Source: an uncultured Lachnospiraceae bacterium
GTDB taxonomy: Bacteria; Bacillota; Clostridia; Lachnospirales; Lachnospiraceae
Direction of reading: 5' to 3'
Assembly (NCBI GenBank): GCA_947177165.1
Contig: CAMWTP010000009.1
Span: 1-64,000, forward strand
Length of the DNA: 64,000 nt
Positions within the stretch are counted from its first letter, which is position 1. Every line of letters starts with the position of its first letter. Under the pieces are notes generated by a model that saw nothing but the letters and a program-made list of their open reading frames with translations, searched no databases and was not told the origin of the DNA. The position numbers and the translations under genes were made by a program. Below are positions 53,792 through 62,059 of the stretch, piece after piece.

Positions 53792-54915
53792 TGGCAAAAA
53801 AAGTATTAGTAGTATGTGGACAGGAAATAATTTATGAGAGAAATGATGGGGGAAAGAAATGCAGTTATAGAAATTATGAGCTGTTTTGTAAGGTATTTGG
53901 TAGCAAAAACGTATACTTATGTATGCTTACAAATTATAGTGCAGAAGATAAAGAAATGATTTTTCGTATAGCTGCATATAGAACAATAGTTGATAGAGGA
54001 GTTAATATTTTGCGAGGCACATTATTTACAAGTGCAGCAAATGAGCAAAAAATTGTGAATTTTATTCAAAAAAATAATATTGATATAGTTTTTTTAGAAC
54101 GTTCTATGTATGGTTCATTGATTCGCAAAATAAAGAAGCGGAAGTTGAAATGTGAAATATGGGTATTTGTACATAATATAGAAAAGCGATATTTTGCGAA
54201 TAAAATGAAAGATAATAGATTTTTGTATTTCTTTCCATATCGGAAGATTACAGAGAGCGAAAAAAGAACATTTAAGTATGCAGATTATATTATTACATTA
54301 ACTGAGAGAGATGCAGGATTAATAAAAGAGATTTATGGGAAAAAGAATAATTTAACGCTTCCAATGGCTTTTTATGATGAGTTTGATGATAAAAAGTTAA
54401 TAAAAGATGACAGTAATTATGGAACAAAAGAGCTTTTATTTATTGGTACAATGTTTGCTCCGAATTACGATGGTATTAAGTGGTTTGTAGAGAATGTCAT
54501 GATTGAATTAAATGATTTTCATTTGACAATTGTAGGGAAAAAATTTGAATTAAAAAGGAGTGATTTGGAGAGAAAAAATGTGCAGGTAATTGGAACAGTA
54601 GAATCGTTGGACAAGTATTATTATTCTAAGAATATTATGGTAATGCCTATTTTTTATGGAGATGGGATGAAAATTAAAACAGCAGAGGCAATGATGTATG
54701 GAAAAACTATCTTGGCATCTGATGAAGCTTTAGAGGGATATGAGGTGGATGGTATACATGGAATATACAGATGCAATACAAAGGAAGAATATATAAAAGT
54801 CATTCGCACATTAGGTAAAAAAGAAAGTTATTATAATAAAATGGTCAGACAGTTGTTTCTTTCGAAATACTGTCTTGAGAGTCAAATAAATCAATGTAAA
54901 AATTTATGGACATAG
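53791..54915 (+). CDS. GT4-type glycosyltransferase, copy 1 of a tandem pair
   Basis: A 374-aa GT-B glycosyltransferase. The C-terminal domain reads LLFIGTMFAPNYDGIKWFVE, LTIVGKKFELKR and MPIFYGDGMKIKTAEAMMYG, the usual nucleotide-sugar site with its conserved Glu. It is AT-rich, unlike the upstream chromosome. The next gene (54962-56080) is a clear paralogue with matching motifs (SDEALEGYEVDG against TDEALEGYDIEG). It overlaps the stop of the preceding GT gene by one base. Donor and acceptor are unknown. Confidence 0.85.
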   Translation: MAKKVLVVCGQEIIYERNDGGKKCSYRNYELFCKVFGSKNVYLCMLTNYSAEDKEMIFRIAAYRTIVDRGVNILRGTLFTSAANEQKIVNFIQKNNIDIVFLERSMYGSLIRKIKKRKLKCEIWVFVHNIEKRYFANKMKDNRFLYFFPYRKITESEKRTFKYADYIITLTERDAGLIKEIYGKKNNLTLPMAFYDEFDDKKLIKDDSNYGTKELLFIGTMFAPNYDGIKWFVENVMIELNDFHLTIVGKKFELKRSDLERKNVQVIGTVESLDKYYYSKNIMVMPIFYGDGMKIKTAEAMMYGKTILASDEALEGYEVDGIHGIYRCNTKEEYIKVIRTLGKKESYYNKMVRQLFLSKYCLESQINQCKNLWT

Positions 54916-54961
54916 AATGTAAGTATATAGAAAATATTTTCTTGAAAGAATGGAATTAATA

Positions 54962-56080
54962 ATGAAAAAGGTTTTATTTATTACAAGTGCAGACTTGATG
55001 AAGTCATATAATAATGGCGGTGAACATGGATGTTGGAGTAATATTGATTTCTTAAAAAGGTTATACGGAGAACAAAACGTCAGTTTTTTGTTTTTTAGTG
55101 AATGGAAGGGAAGTTTTCCAAAGCAGTATTACGCTTTTCCAAGACTGAGGAGATGGAAGGCGTTATGTGCTCAAATATTAAGATACAAAATGTATTTTCC
55201 ATGGAATGAAAGGAAGATATTAAAATGTATAGAAAATATTTCACCAGATATTATTTTTTTTGATGGTGTGCTGGTTGGTAATATTTTGTCAAGAATTTCC
55301 AGTAATATATATACTATTGTTTTTGAACATAATTGTGAGAAAAGATATTATTATTTAAAGATGAAACATGAAGGTTTAATGTTTGCAATTGAATATTGGG
55401 CGGTAAGTCAATGTGAAAGAATCGCAGTATCTGAATGTTCTATGCTCATTTGTATAAATGAACGAGATCAACTTGATATTGATCGGTTATATTCCAGAAA
55501 GGCTGATCTTTTATTACCTATTTCGTTTGAAAATAAGTTGTGTAAGAAAAAAATTAAGAAAAATATAAATAAAGAGATGTTATTTGTAGGTACAAATTTT
55601 GGTCCTAATTTACAGGGAATAACTTGGTTTGTGGAGAATGTTATGTCCGAGTTACCAGATTATAAGTTATATATTGTCGGAAAGGGGTTTGAAAGGGAAA
55701 AAGAAAATCTAGAGAAAAAAAATGTTATTGTAGTTGGGACAGTAGACAGTGTAGAAGATTTTTATTATCGTTTTCCGGTGGTTGTAATGCCAATTTTTTA
55801 TGGATCAGGTATGAAGGTTAAAACAGCAGAGGCAATGATGTATGGCAGAACAATACTGGCTACAGATGAAGCTTTGGAAGGATATGATATTGAAGGTGTT
55901 GAGGGAATTTTTCGATGCAATACCAAAGAGGAATTTGTAAACGCTATAAGTCAATTATTTAAAAATAATATAATGGAATTTAGAGAAAAAGTTCATCAAA
56001 AGTATTTGGAGAAATATAGTAGAGGAGCTGTTTTGGATGTTTTGAAAAAGGCATTGTCAACAGAAGAAATATATGAGTGA
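54962..56080 (+). CDS. GT4-type glycosyltransferase, copy 2 of a tandem pair
   Basis: A 372-aa GT-B enzyme, paralogous along its length to the preceding gene: LFVGTNFGPNLQGITWFVEN, MPIFYGSGMKVKTAEAMMYG and IFRCNTKEEFVN. The N-terminal half diverges more, consistent with a different acceptor. Two in-frame starts exist (54950 and 54962); MKKVLFITSADLMK at 54962 has GGAAT at an acceptable distance and mirrors the paralogue start. It overlaps the following GT2 gene by 8 bp. Confidence 0.84.
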   Translation: MKKVLFITSADLMKSYNNGGEHGCWSNIDFLKRLYGEQNVSFLFFSEWKGSFPKQYYAFPRLRRWKALCAQILRYKMYFPWNERKILKCIENISPDIIFFDGVLVGNILSRISSNIYTIVFEHNCEKRYYYLKMKHEGLMFAIEYWAVSQCERIAVSECSMLICINERDQLDIDRLYSRKADLLLPISFENKLCKKKIKKNINKEMLFVGTNFGPNLQGITWFVENVMSELPDYKLYIVGKGFEREKENLEKKNVIVVGTVDSVEDFYYRFPVVVMPIFYGSGMKVKTAEAMMYGRTILATDEALEGYDIEGVEGIFRCNTKEEFVNAISQLFKNNIMEFREKVHQKYLEKYSRGAVLDVLKKALSTEEIYE

Positions 56081-57050
56081 TCTAATATCAATTATTGTAC
56101 CTGTATATAATACAGAGAATTATCTTAGAGAATGTATTCAAAGTGTTATAAGTCAATCATATAAAGAATGGGAATTAATTTTAGTTGATGATGGTTCGAC
56201 GGATACCAGTGGAGAGATATGTGATGAGTATATAGATGCAAGAATTCATGTTATACATCAGAAGAATGGAGGGCAATCTAAAGCTAGAAATACTGCATTA
56301 GAGGTATGCCAAGGGAAATATTATGTTTTTTTAGATTCGGATGATAAATTGTATTATCGCGCACTTGAGATTTTATATATGGGAGTGAAAAAGAGTGGTG
56401 CAGGAATTAGTTGTGCTGGTATTCAGATATTTGGAAATGGAAAACAAAGAAAAGTACATATGTTTTCTAAAGGTTATATCATGACAGCGAAAGAGGCCTG
56501 TGAAAAAATGTTTTTACAGGAGGAATTAGATAGTAATACATTTGCCAAGATGTATGATGCTTCTTTGTGGGATAATATCAGATTTCCTGAAGGAACAATA
56601 TTTGAAGATGTTCCAATTATGTATAAAATAATTCTAAATAGTGGGACAGTTATGTATTGTAATGAATGTGTATATGAACAGCGTAGCCGTGTGGGAAGTA
56701 CAACGAGTTCAGAATTTTCTGAGAATAGATTAGTATACACTGAATATACGAGCGATGTATATAGAGATATTGTAAAAATATATCCAGATCTGGAAAGAGC
56801 AGCAAAAGTATATTATCTATATTCTGTAGTAGACAATTTTATACATTTGTCATGCAGTAGAAATGTAAATAAGTATAAAACCTATTGGAAAGAATTAAGA
56901 AGAGAAATTGTTAGTAATTGGAGATTGATGGTGTCATATTCATTGTTTAAAGACAGAATTACGAGAGTAATTTGTTGTTGTCTGGGTTTAGGCAGAATTG
57001 CATCAAAGATCACTAAATTGTTAATTAGAGAAAAGAAAAATTCTTTGTGA
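56073..57050 (+). CDS. GT2-family glycosyltransferase, copy 1 of a tandem pair
   Basis: A 325-aa GT-A enzyme. SIIVPVYNTENYLRECIQSV, LILVDDGSTDTSG and the DxD-type VFLDSDDKLYYRAL are all present in the first 100 residues. The acceptor region (GTIFEDVPIMYKIILNSGTV, then YEQRSRVGSTT) closely matches the next gene. There is no membrane domain, so it works at the inner face of the membrane on a lipid-linked acceptor. It overlaps the upstream GT4 gene and is followed after 17 bp by its paralogue. Confidence 0.9.
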   Translation: MSDLISIIVPVYNTENYLRECIQSVISQSYKEWELILVDDGSTDTSGEICDEYIDARIHVIHQKNGGQSKARNTALEVCQGKYYVFLDSDDKLYYRALEILYMGVKKSGAGISCAGIQIFGNGKQRKVHMFSKGYIMTAKEACEKMFLQEELDSNTFAKMYDASLWDNIRFPEGTIFEDVPIMYKIILNSGTVMYCNECVYEQRSRVGSTTSSEFSENRLVYTEYTSDVYRDIVKIYPDLERAAKVYYLYSVVDNFIHLSCSRNVNKYKTYWKELRREIVSNWRLMVSYSLFKDRITRVICCCLGLGRIASKITKLLIREKKNSL

Positions 57051-57067
57051 CATCGAAGGAGAGAATA

Positions 57068-58033
57068 ATGGAAAATGGCTTGGTGTCCATAATTGTACCT
57101 GTATATAATACCGCTGAGTATATAGGTGAATGCATAAGAAGTGTGTTGAGGCAGACGTATGCTAATTGGGAATTAATATTAGTAAATGATGGTTCTACTG
57201 ACGGAAGCCAAACCATTTGTGAGCAGTATCAGGTTAATGATAATCGAATAAAATTAATTCATCAGGAAAATAGCGGACAATCAAAGGCGAGAAATGAGGC
57301 ACTCAAATTGTGCAATGGAGATTTTTATGTTTTTTTGGATTCAGATGACAGATTGACATCTGATGCATTGGCAGTTTTACATAAAGCAATTATTGAGAAC
57401 AATGCAGATATTTCGTGCGGAGTGATAACAAAATTTGGTAGAAATAAAATAAAAAATATTTATGTAACAGATAAGAACTATATTTTGGAACCAAAAGAAG
57501 CTTGCAGGAATATGTTTGTACAAAAAGGATTAGATAGTAATACGTTTGCAAAAATGTATAGGGCATATTTATGGAAAAACATGATTTTTCCAGAAGGAAC
57601 TATCTTTGAAGATGTACCAATTATGTACAAAATTATTTTACAAAGTAACAAGATTGCTTTTTGTCAAGAATGTGTATATGAGCAGCGTTCAAGAGACGGA
57701 AGTACGACTAGGATAGACTATTCTGACAAAAGAAAAGTATATGTAGATTATTCTTTCAATGTTTATGAAGATATAAAACAAAGATTGCCAGAGTTGAGTG
57801 AGGAAGCGTTTGTATACTATTTGACGGCAGTGATTGATAATTATATTTCTATTTCATGTAGCAATAATGTAAAAGAATATAGACCATACAGACAGAAATT
57901 ATATTGCATTATACGGACAAACAGGAAAGTTATAAAGGAATATGCATGTCTAAGCAGAATGTTGATTCGAATAGGTATCTGTAGAGTGGGTGTAGGAAGA
58001 TTGTTTTATCAACTATATCAAAAAGTAAAATGA
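57068..58033 (+). CDS. GT2-family glycosyltransferase, copy 2 of a tandem pair
   Basis: A 321-aa GT-A enzyme, the sister of the preceding gene: SIIVPVYNTAEYIGECIRSV, LILVNDGSTDGSQ, VFLDSDDRLTSDAL and GTIFEDVPIMYKIILQSNKI. The frame opens at GTG 57047 inside the previous stop region, but GAAGGAGAG before the ATG at 57068 fixes the start. Conserved catalytic motifs in both copies argue that both are active. The flippase gene follows after 4 bp. Confidence 0.9.
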   Translation: MENGLVSIIVPVYNTAEYIGECIRSVLRQTYANWELILVNDGSTDGSQTICEQYQVNDNRIKLIHQENSGQSKARNEALKLCNGDFYVFLDSDDRLTSDALAVLHKAIIENNADISCGVITKFGRNKIKNIYVTDKNYILEPKEACRNMFVQKGLDSNTFAKMYRAYLWKNMIFPEGTIFEDVPIMYKIILQSNKIAFCQECVYEQRSRDGSTTRIDYSDKRKVYVDYSFNVYEDIKQRLPELSEEAFVYYLTAVIDNYISISCSNNVKEYRPYRQKLYCIIRTNRKVIKEYACLSRMLIRIGICRVGVGRLFYQLYQKVK

Positions 58034-58037
58034 TAAA

Positions 58038-59483
58038 ATGGAAGAAAAGAAGAAATTTATAAAAGATATAATTTCAGTGATGATTGCTAACATTATTTCT
58101 TTATTAGGTAGCATAGCAAGTGGATTTTTGCTTCCTAAAATATTTAATATAGAAGAGTATGGATATTATAAAATTTTTACATTGTATTTATCATATGCGG
58201 GGGTATTGCATTTTGGCTTTTTGGATGGAATACTGTTAAAAATAAGTGGAAAGAAATATGATGATTTGGATAAGCAAAAATTTAAAAAAATCACTTGGTT
58301 TTATGTGATGTTTCAATTCATTGTTTGTTTATGTGCGTCATTTATGTTATTAATGGTGGTAAGCCAATATCATTATATTATCTTTTTTTTGGGACTATGC
58401 TTTTTTTCTACTAATTTGATAACTTATTTTCAATTCATATCACAAGCAACAATGCGTTTTAATGAGTTTTCAATAGTAAAAATTGTGACATCATTGCTTA
58501 CATTTTTTTCAATATGCTTTTTATATGGTATTAATATTTTCTATGGCAGTGAGATAAAGAGTAAATTTTATATTCTAATCTTTACAAGTATCAATTGGTC
58601 TATTTTAATATACTATCTATATAAATATAGGACCATTGTATTTGGTAAAATAACTTGTGATAATTCTGTAATAAAAGATATAATCAATTTTTTTAAAAAT
58701 GGGTTTGTACTTACAATATCATATCAAATTTTACAGATAATTTTGAATTTGGATAGACAATTTGTATCAGTGGCATTTTCAATCTCAGAATATGCCGTGT
58801 ATTCCTTTGCGTATTCACTGATTTCAATGGTTACAACAGTAATCAGTGCTATATCGTTAGTATTGTTTCCGACATTAAAGCAGGTAAACAGGGAGACCGC
58901 AATTAAAATTTTACCTAAAAGTCTGTTAAGTGTTGAAGTGTTTGTATTAGCATGTTTAGGTGGTTATTTTCCATTAGCTAAAATAATTGAAATTTTTTTA
59001 CCGGAATATATGGCATCATTGGAATATTTAATTATTTTATTCCCAGGTTTGGTAATATCTTCATGTATCACTATTGTTATCTTTACATATTACAAGTTAT
59101 TTGATTATAATATTCATTTTTTTACAATGAGTTGTATTACGTTAGCCATATCCTTTCTTTTAAATATGTGTGCATGGAAATTATATGAAAGTACCTGTGC
59201 AATATCTTTTGCATCCATAATTTCAATGCTTTTCTGGTATATTACTACAGTCGTCAGTTTAGGACATAAAGTTCGGATTAAATGGAGAGTGAATTTCATA
59301 TATGTAGTAATGGTAGGATGTACATTTTATCTAATTACTTATAGTGCAAAGGATCTAATAGCAGGTTTTGTAATGTATGAATTGTCTTTTATTTTTCTAT
59401 CTGTGTTATTTCATTATAGTGAAATAAATAAGTTTATAAACATATTAAAGAAAAAGAGGAATATTAGAAATGCGAAAAGATAG
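58038..59483 (+). CDS. Wzx-type polysaccharide flippase
   Basis: A 481-aa polytopic protein with about twelve to fourteen helices, of the polysaccharide transport branch of the MOP superfamily. It begins with the usual amphipathic helix and ANIISLLGSIASGFLLPKIF, and carries FSISEYAVYSFAYSLISMV in the second half. It would flip undecaprenyl-linked repeat units across the membrane. It is strongly AT-rich. The end overlaps the next gene by 14 bp. Its presence implies a Wzy-type route, although only a weak polymerase candidate (48275-49684) is visible. Confidence 0.87.
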   Translation: MEEKKKFIKDIISVMIANIISLLGSIASGFLLPKIFNIEEYGYYKIFTLYLSYAGVLHFGFLDGILLKISGKKYDDLDKQKFKKITWFYVMFQFIVCLCASFMLLMVVSQYHYIIFFLGLCFFSTNLITYFQFISQATMRFNEFSIVKIVTSLLTFFSICFLYGINIFYGSEIKSKFYILIFTSINWSILIYYLYKYRTIVFGKITCDNSVIKDIINFFKNGFVLTISYQILQIILNLDRQFVSVAFSISEYAVYSFAYSLISMVTTVISAISLVLFPTLKQVNRETAIKILPKSLLSVEVFVLACLGGYFPLAKIIEIFLPEYMASLEYLIILFPGLVISSCITIVIFTYYKLFDYNIHFFTMSCITLAISFLLNMCAWKLYESTCAISFASIISMLFWYITTVVSLGHKVRIKWRVNFIYVVMVGCTFYLITYSAKDLIAGFVMYELSFIFLSVLFHYSEINKFINILKKKRNIRNAKR

Positions 59484-61236
59484 GTTGAATACAAGATCTA
59501 TATTGCGCAATTGCATTTATAACATAATATTACTGATTATAGTGATCAGCCAATTAAGATACGCGACGGGACCTGTAATAATGCCAGATGAAGTTGGATA
59601 TTGGGCAGCTGGAGCAACAATTGCAGGTCTTAATTGGTCTGGTGTAATGTATGTGTCCCCATATTATGGATATGGATATGGATTTATTCTAAGTGTTTTA
59701 TTTAAAGTTTTTGATGACCCATTGATAATGTTTAAGGGAGCAATTGTTATCAATGCACTGTTTTTGGTAATTACTTACTGGTTGGCTTATTGCATTATTA
59801 AAATAATAGCTTTTGATTTAAATGATAGATTAAAAAGTCTGATTAGTTTTAGTGTGACAGTATATTCTTTTAATATTTATTATTCTCAGAATACTGAGGC
59901 AGAGATTTTACAAGTAGTGTTATATCTTTTGATATGTTTATTAGTAATACAATGCAGTTTTTATAACAAAAATTTTGAATGGAAAATGATTCTCTTATCG
60001 CTGACTTCAGGATATTTGTTGGCATGTCATTTAAGAAATATTGGAGTATTATTTGTGTTGTGCGTTTCGGTGGTTATATTATTTCTGACAAAAAAAATAT
60101 CCATAAAGTCATTTGTGGGGTTTGTGGTTAGCATGATTGTATGTATTTTCATGTTTTTAAAGGTAAAGACATATATAAATATAAATTTATATGCAGTAAC
60201 AAATTATACAAGTGAAGAAGCGGTTAAAATACAAGGGGCATTAGGTATTTTTTCCTTAGAAGGAGTGAAAAGTTTTTTTACTAATGTGTGCGGAAGATTA
60301 TTTTATATTGGATGTGCTACATTTCTAATTGGATATAGAGGAATTTGGTTTATAATTTATGAGCTTATTAAGGATATAGTAGACAGTATAAAAAGAAGAA
60401 AATTAGATGTGGATGGTCAAAGTATCTTTCGGTTTTTCGTCCTATTTTCTCTTGTTTCAGAAATTGCAATCGGATCGTTAAGTTTTTTAGGGAATCAAAG
60501 CAGAATAGACGGTTTTTTGTATGGAAGGTATAGTGAACATGTATTGATGCCTTTGTTAATTTATGGGGTTATTAGTGTGGGGAAGTCTGCTCAATGTATT
60601 AAAAATCAACTCATTTGTACAGTTATATTACTTTTACAATCAATATTTATGAATCATATATATGTCATAAATAATGCAACCGAATCTGGTACACATTCGA
60701 TTGCTGGTATATTAGGGTTTGGGGTAAGTAATAATTTAAATGCTGATACAATTCAATTTATTTATTCGTTTGGTATTGCGATATCTAGTGTATTGGTAGC
60801 GTGCGTTATGTATACTTTGTCGCGTAGGAAGGATATTCGTATGCAATTTGCAGGCATATTTTTTGTGGCATCATGTTGGATTATATGTTCATTAACCGCA
60901 TTACATAATTATTTTTTTGATTTTGCGGATTATAACAGAGAATTATATTCATTTGCGAAAGAAGTGTCAAGTCAAACGGAATCTCCGATATATTATATCA
61001 CCGATAAAGAGAGTGAAGCTTTGATGCATACTTCATCTACTTGGTTAATGTATCGTATACAATATTTTTTGCCTGATACAGACATTAGGGTAATTGATAT
61101 TGGTGAGTTTTCAGACCAAGACCTGATCATGACATATAAATACTCATTAGAAAATGAATGGATTTTAGAAAGCTCAAAATATAGTGCAATAATTGAAGGC
61201 CAAAGGTTAATATTGTATCAATATAATAGGGAATGA
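59470..61236 (+). CDS. Polytopic GT-C-type glycosyltransferase, paralogue of 45882-47705
   Basis: A 588-aa membrane protein with about twelve hydrophobic segments. The first loop has MPDEVGYWAAGATIAGLNWS and YYGYGYGFIL, matching PDEFGYWSYAAAAAGYDWSG and YYSYGYSVIL in the other copy. A middle segment, NQSRIDGFLYGRYSEHVLMP, also corresponds to PGRVDALAYGRYHEYVFPVL. The C-terminus is a short soluble domain. It is far more AT-rich than its paralogue, so the two have different histories. Probable function is extracytoplasmic sugar transfer from a polyprenyl-phosphate donor. The stop overlaps the truncated SIS gene by 4 bp. Confidence 0.78.
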   Translation: MRKDRLNTRSILRNCIYNIILLIIVISQLRYATGPVIMPDEVGYWAAGATIAGLNWSGVMYVSPYYGYGYGFILSVLFKVFDDPLIMFKGAIVINALFLVITYWLAYCIIKIIAFDLNDRLKSLISFSVTVYSFNIYYSQNTEAEILQVVLYLLICLLVIQCSFYNKNFEWKMILLSLTSGYLLACHLRNIGVLFVLCVSVVILFLTKKISIKSFVGFVVSMIVCIFMFLKVKTYININLYAVTNYTSEEAVKIQGALGIFSLEGVKSFFTNVCGRLFYIGCATFLIGYRGIWFIIYELIKDIVDSIKRRKLDVDGQSIFRFFVLFSLVSEIAIGSLSFLGNQSRIDGFLYGRYSEHVLMPLLIYGVISVGKSAQCIKNQLICTVILLLQSIFMNHIYVINNATESGTHSIAGILGFGVSNNLNADTIQFIYSFGIAISSVLVACVMYTLSRRKDIRMQFAGIFFVASCWIICSLTALHNYFFDFADYNRELYSFAKEVSSQTESPIYYITDKESEALMHTSSTWLMYRIQYFLPDTDIRVIDIGEFSDQDLIMTYKYSLENEWILESSKYSAIIEGQRLILYQYNRE

Positions 61237-61700
61237 TAGAACTAGATGAGGATTTTGCAGAACGTTTGCAGGCTGTGGATACTAAGAAGGGGGCAGAACT
61301 TGCAGACAGACTTCAACAGGCTCTCCCTGCAATTGCATTGAGCAATCATAATAGTCTAAATACGGCTTTTCTAAATGATGTGGATGGTAGTATGTGTTTT
61401 GCACAACAGGTAAATGGATATGGTAATGCAGGAGATGTGCTTTTAGCGATATCTACGTCAGGTAATTCCACGAATATTCTATATGCTGCCATTACGGCAA
61501 AGGCAAAGGGAATGGAGGTAGTTGGTTTAACAGGTAGAGGCGGAGGAACACTAAAGAATTTGACAGATGCAATAATCTCTGTGGATGCAACAGAAACATA
61601 TAAAATTCAGGAATTACATTTGCCGATCTATCATTGTTTGTGTTTAATGTTAGAAGATTACTTTTTTAGGGAGAGATTCAAGAGTGGAGTTAAATGTTGA
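61233..61700 (+). pseudogene. N-terminally truncated SIS-domain (GmhA-like) isomerase
   Basis: The 155-aa frame matches the C-terminal two thirds of sedoheptulose-7-phosphate isomerase-like SIS proteins: LDEDFAERLQAVDTKKGAEL, LSNHNSLNTAFLNDVDGSMC, ISTSGNSTNILYAAITAKAK and ETYKIQELHLPIYHCLCLML. About 60 N-terminal residues, including the phosphosugar-binding GNGGSAAD motif, are missing, and no ribosome site precedes it. It begins exactly where the GT-C gene ends and is less AT-rich. It looks like the stump of an older sugar gene cut by insertion or recombination of the AT-rich cluster. It is probably inactive as an isomerase. Confidence 0.72.
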
Positions 61701-61730
61701 CCTCTCAGCTTGAATGAAAGAAGGGGGATT

Positions 61731-61859
61731 ATGAGATACATTCTTATAAAGCTTATTTTACTTATGCCGCTATTTATAATGATTATCATATCAGCATTGT
61801 ATTCTCTTTTTGCCTGGATTTTGCGGAAGCAATTACAGGATAATTGGGACTGGCTATGA
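61731..61859 (+). CDS. Small membrane protein, 42 aa
   Basis: A short frame with a strong ribosome site (AAGGGGG four bases before the ATG) encodes one hydrophobic helix (YILIKLILLMPLFIMIIISA) and a short polar tail (RKQLQDNWDWL). A good terminator follows 20 bp after the stop, so it ends a transcription unit. The predicted topology is N-terminus in the cytoplasm or a short single-pass anchor. No family is recognised. It could be a toxin-like peptide or an accessory subunit; neither is proved. Confidence 0.65.
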   Translation: MRYILIKLILLMPLFIMIIISALYSLFAWILRKQLQDNWDWL

Positions 61860-61878
61860 GAACGTCAGACAAATTTTT

Positions 61879-61903
61879 GACCGTCGGATAACCGACGGTC
61901 TTT
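61879..61903 (+). terminator. Rho-independent terminator ending the glycan island unit
   Basis: GACCGTCGG (61879-61887), loop ATAA, CCGACGGTC (61892-61900), then TTTATGTCTT. Confidence 0.85.
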
Positions 61904-61968
61904 ATGTCTTTAGAATTTTCATAAATAATAACTACAATAATATGTTCCGAAAATACTTTCGATATTTA

Positions 61969-61997
61969 TTGACAATTCTATCTTCATCCTGTATAGT
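61969..61997 (+). promoter_or_regulatory. Sigma-A promoter for the Rpn-type gene
   Basis: TTGACA (61969-61974), exactly 17 bp, TATAGT (61992-61997), 63 bp upstream of the start. A near-consensus promoter. Confidence 0.8.
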
Positions 61998-62059
61998 ATA
62001 TACAGAACAAATGAACGATTGAATAAAGCATTCAAATTTAGTATAATAAGGGAGACAGA

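Noticed and set aside
53791..61236. Prophage or integrative element
   Set aside because: No integrase, att-like direct repeats, tRNA, relaxase or phage structural genes are visible; only glycan genes are present.
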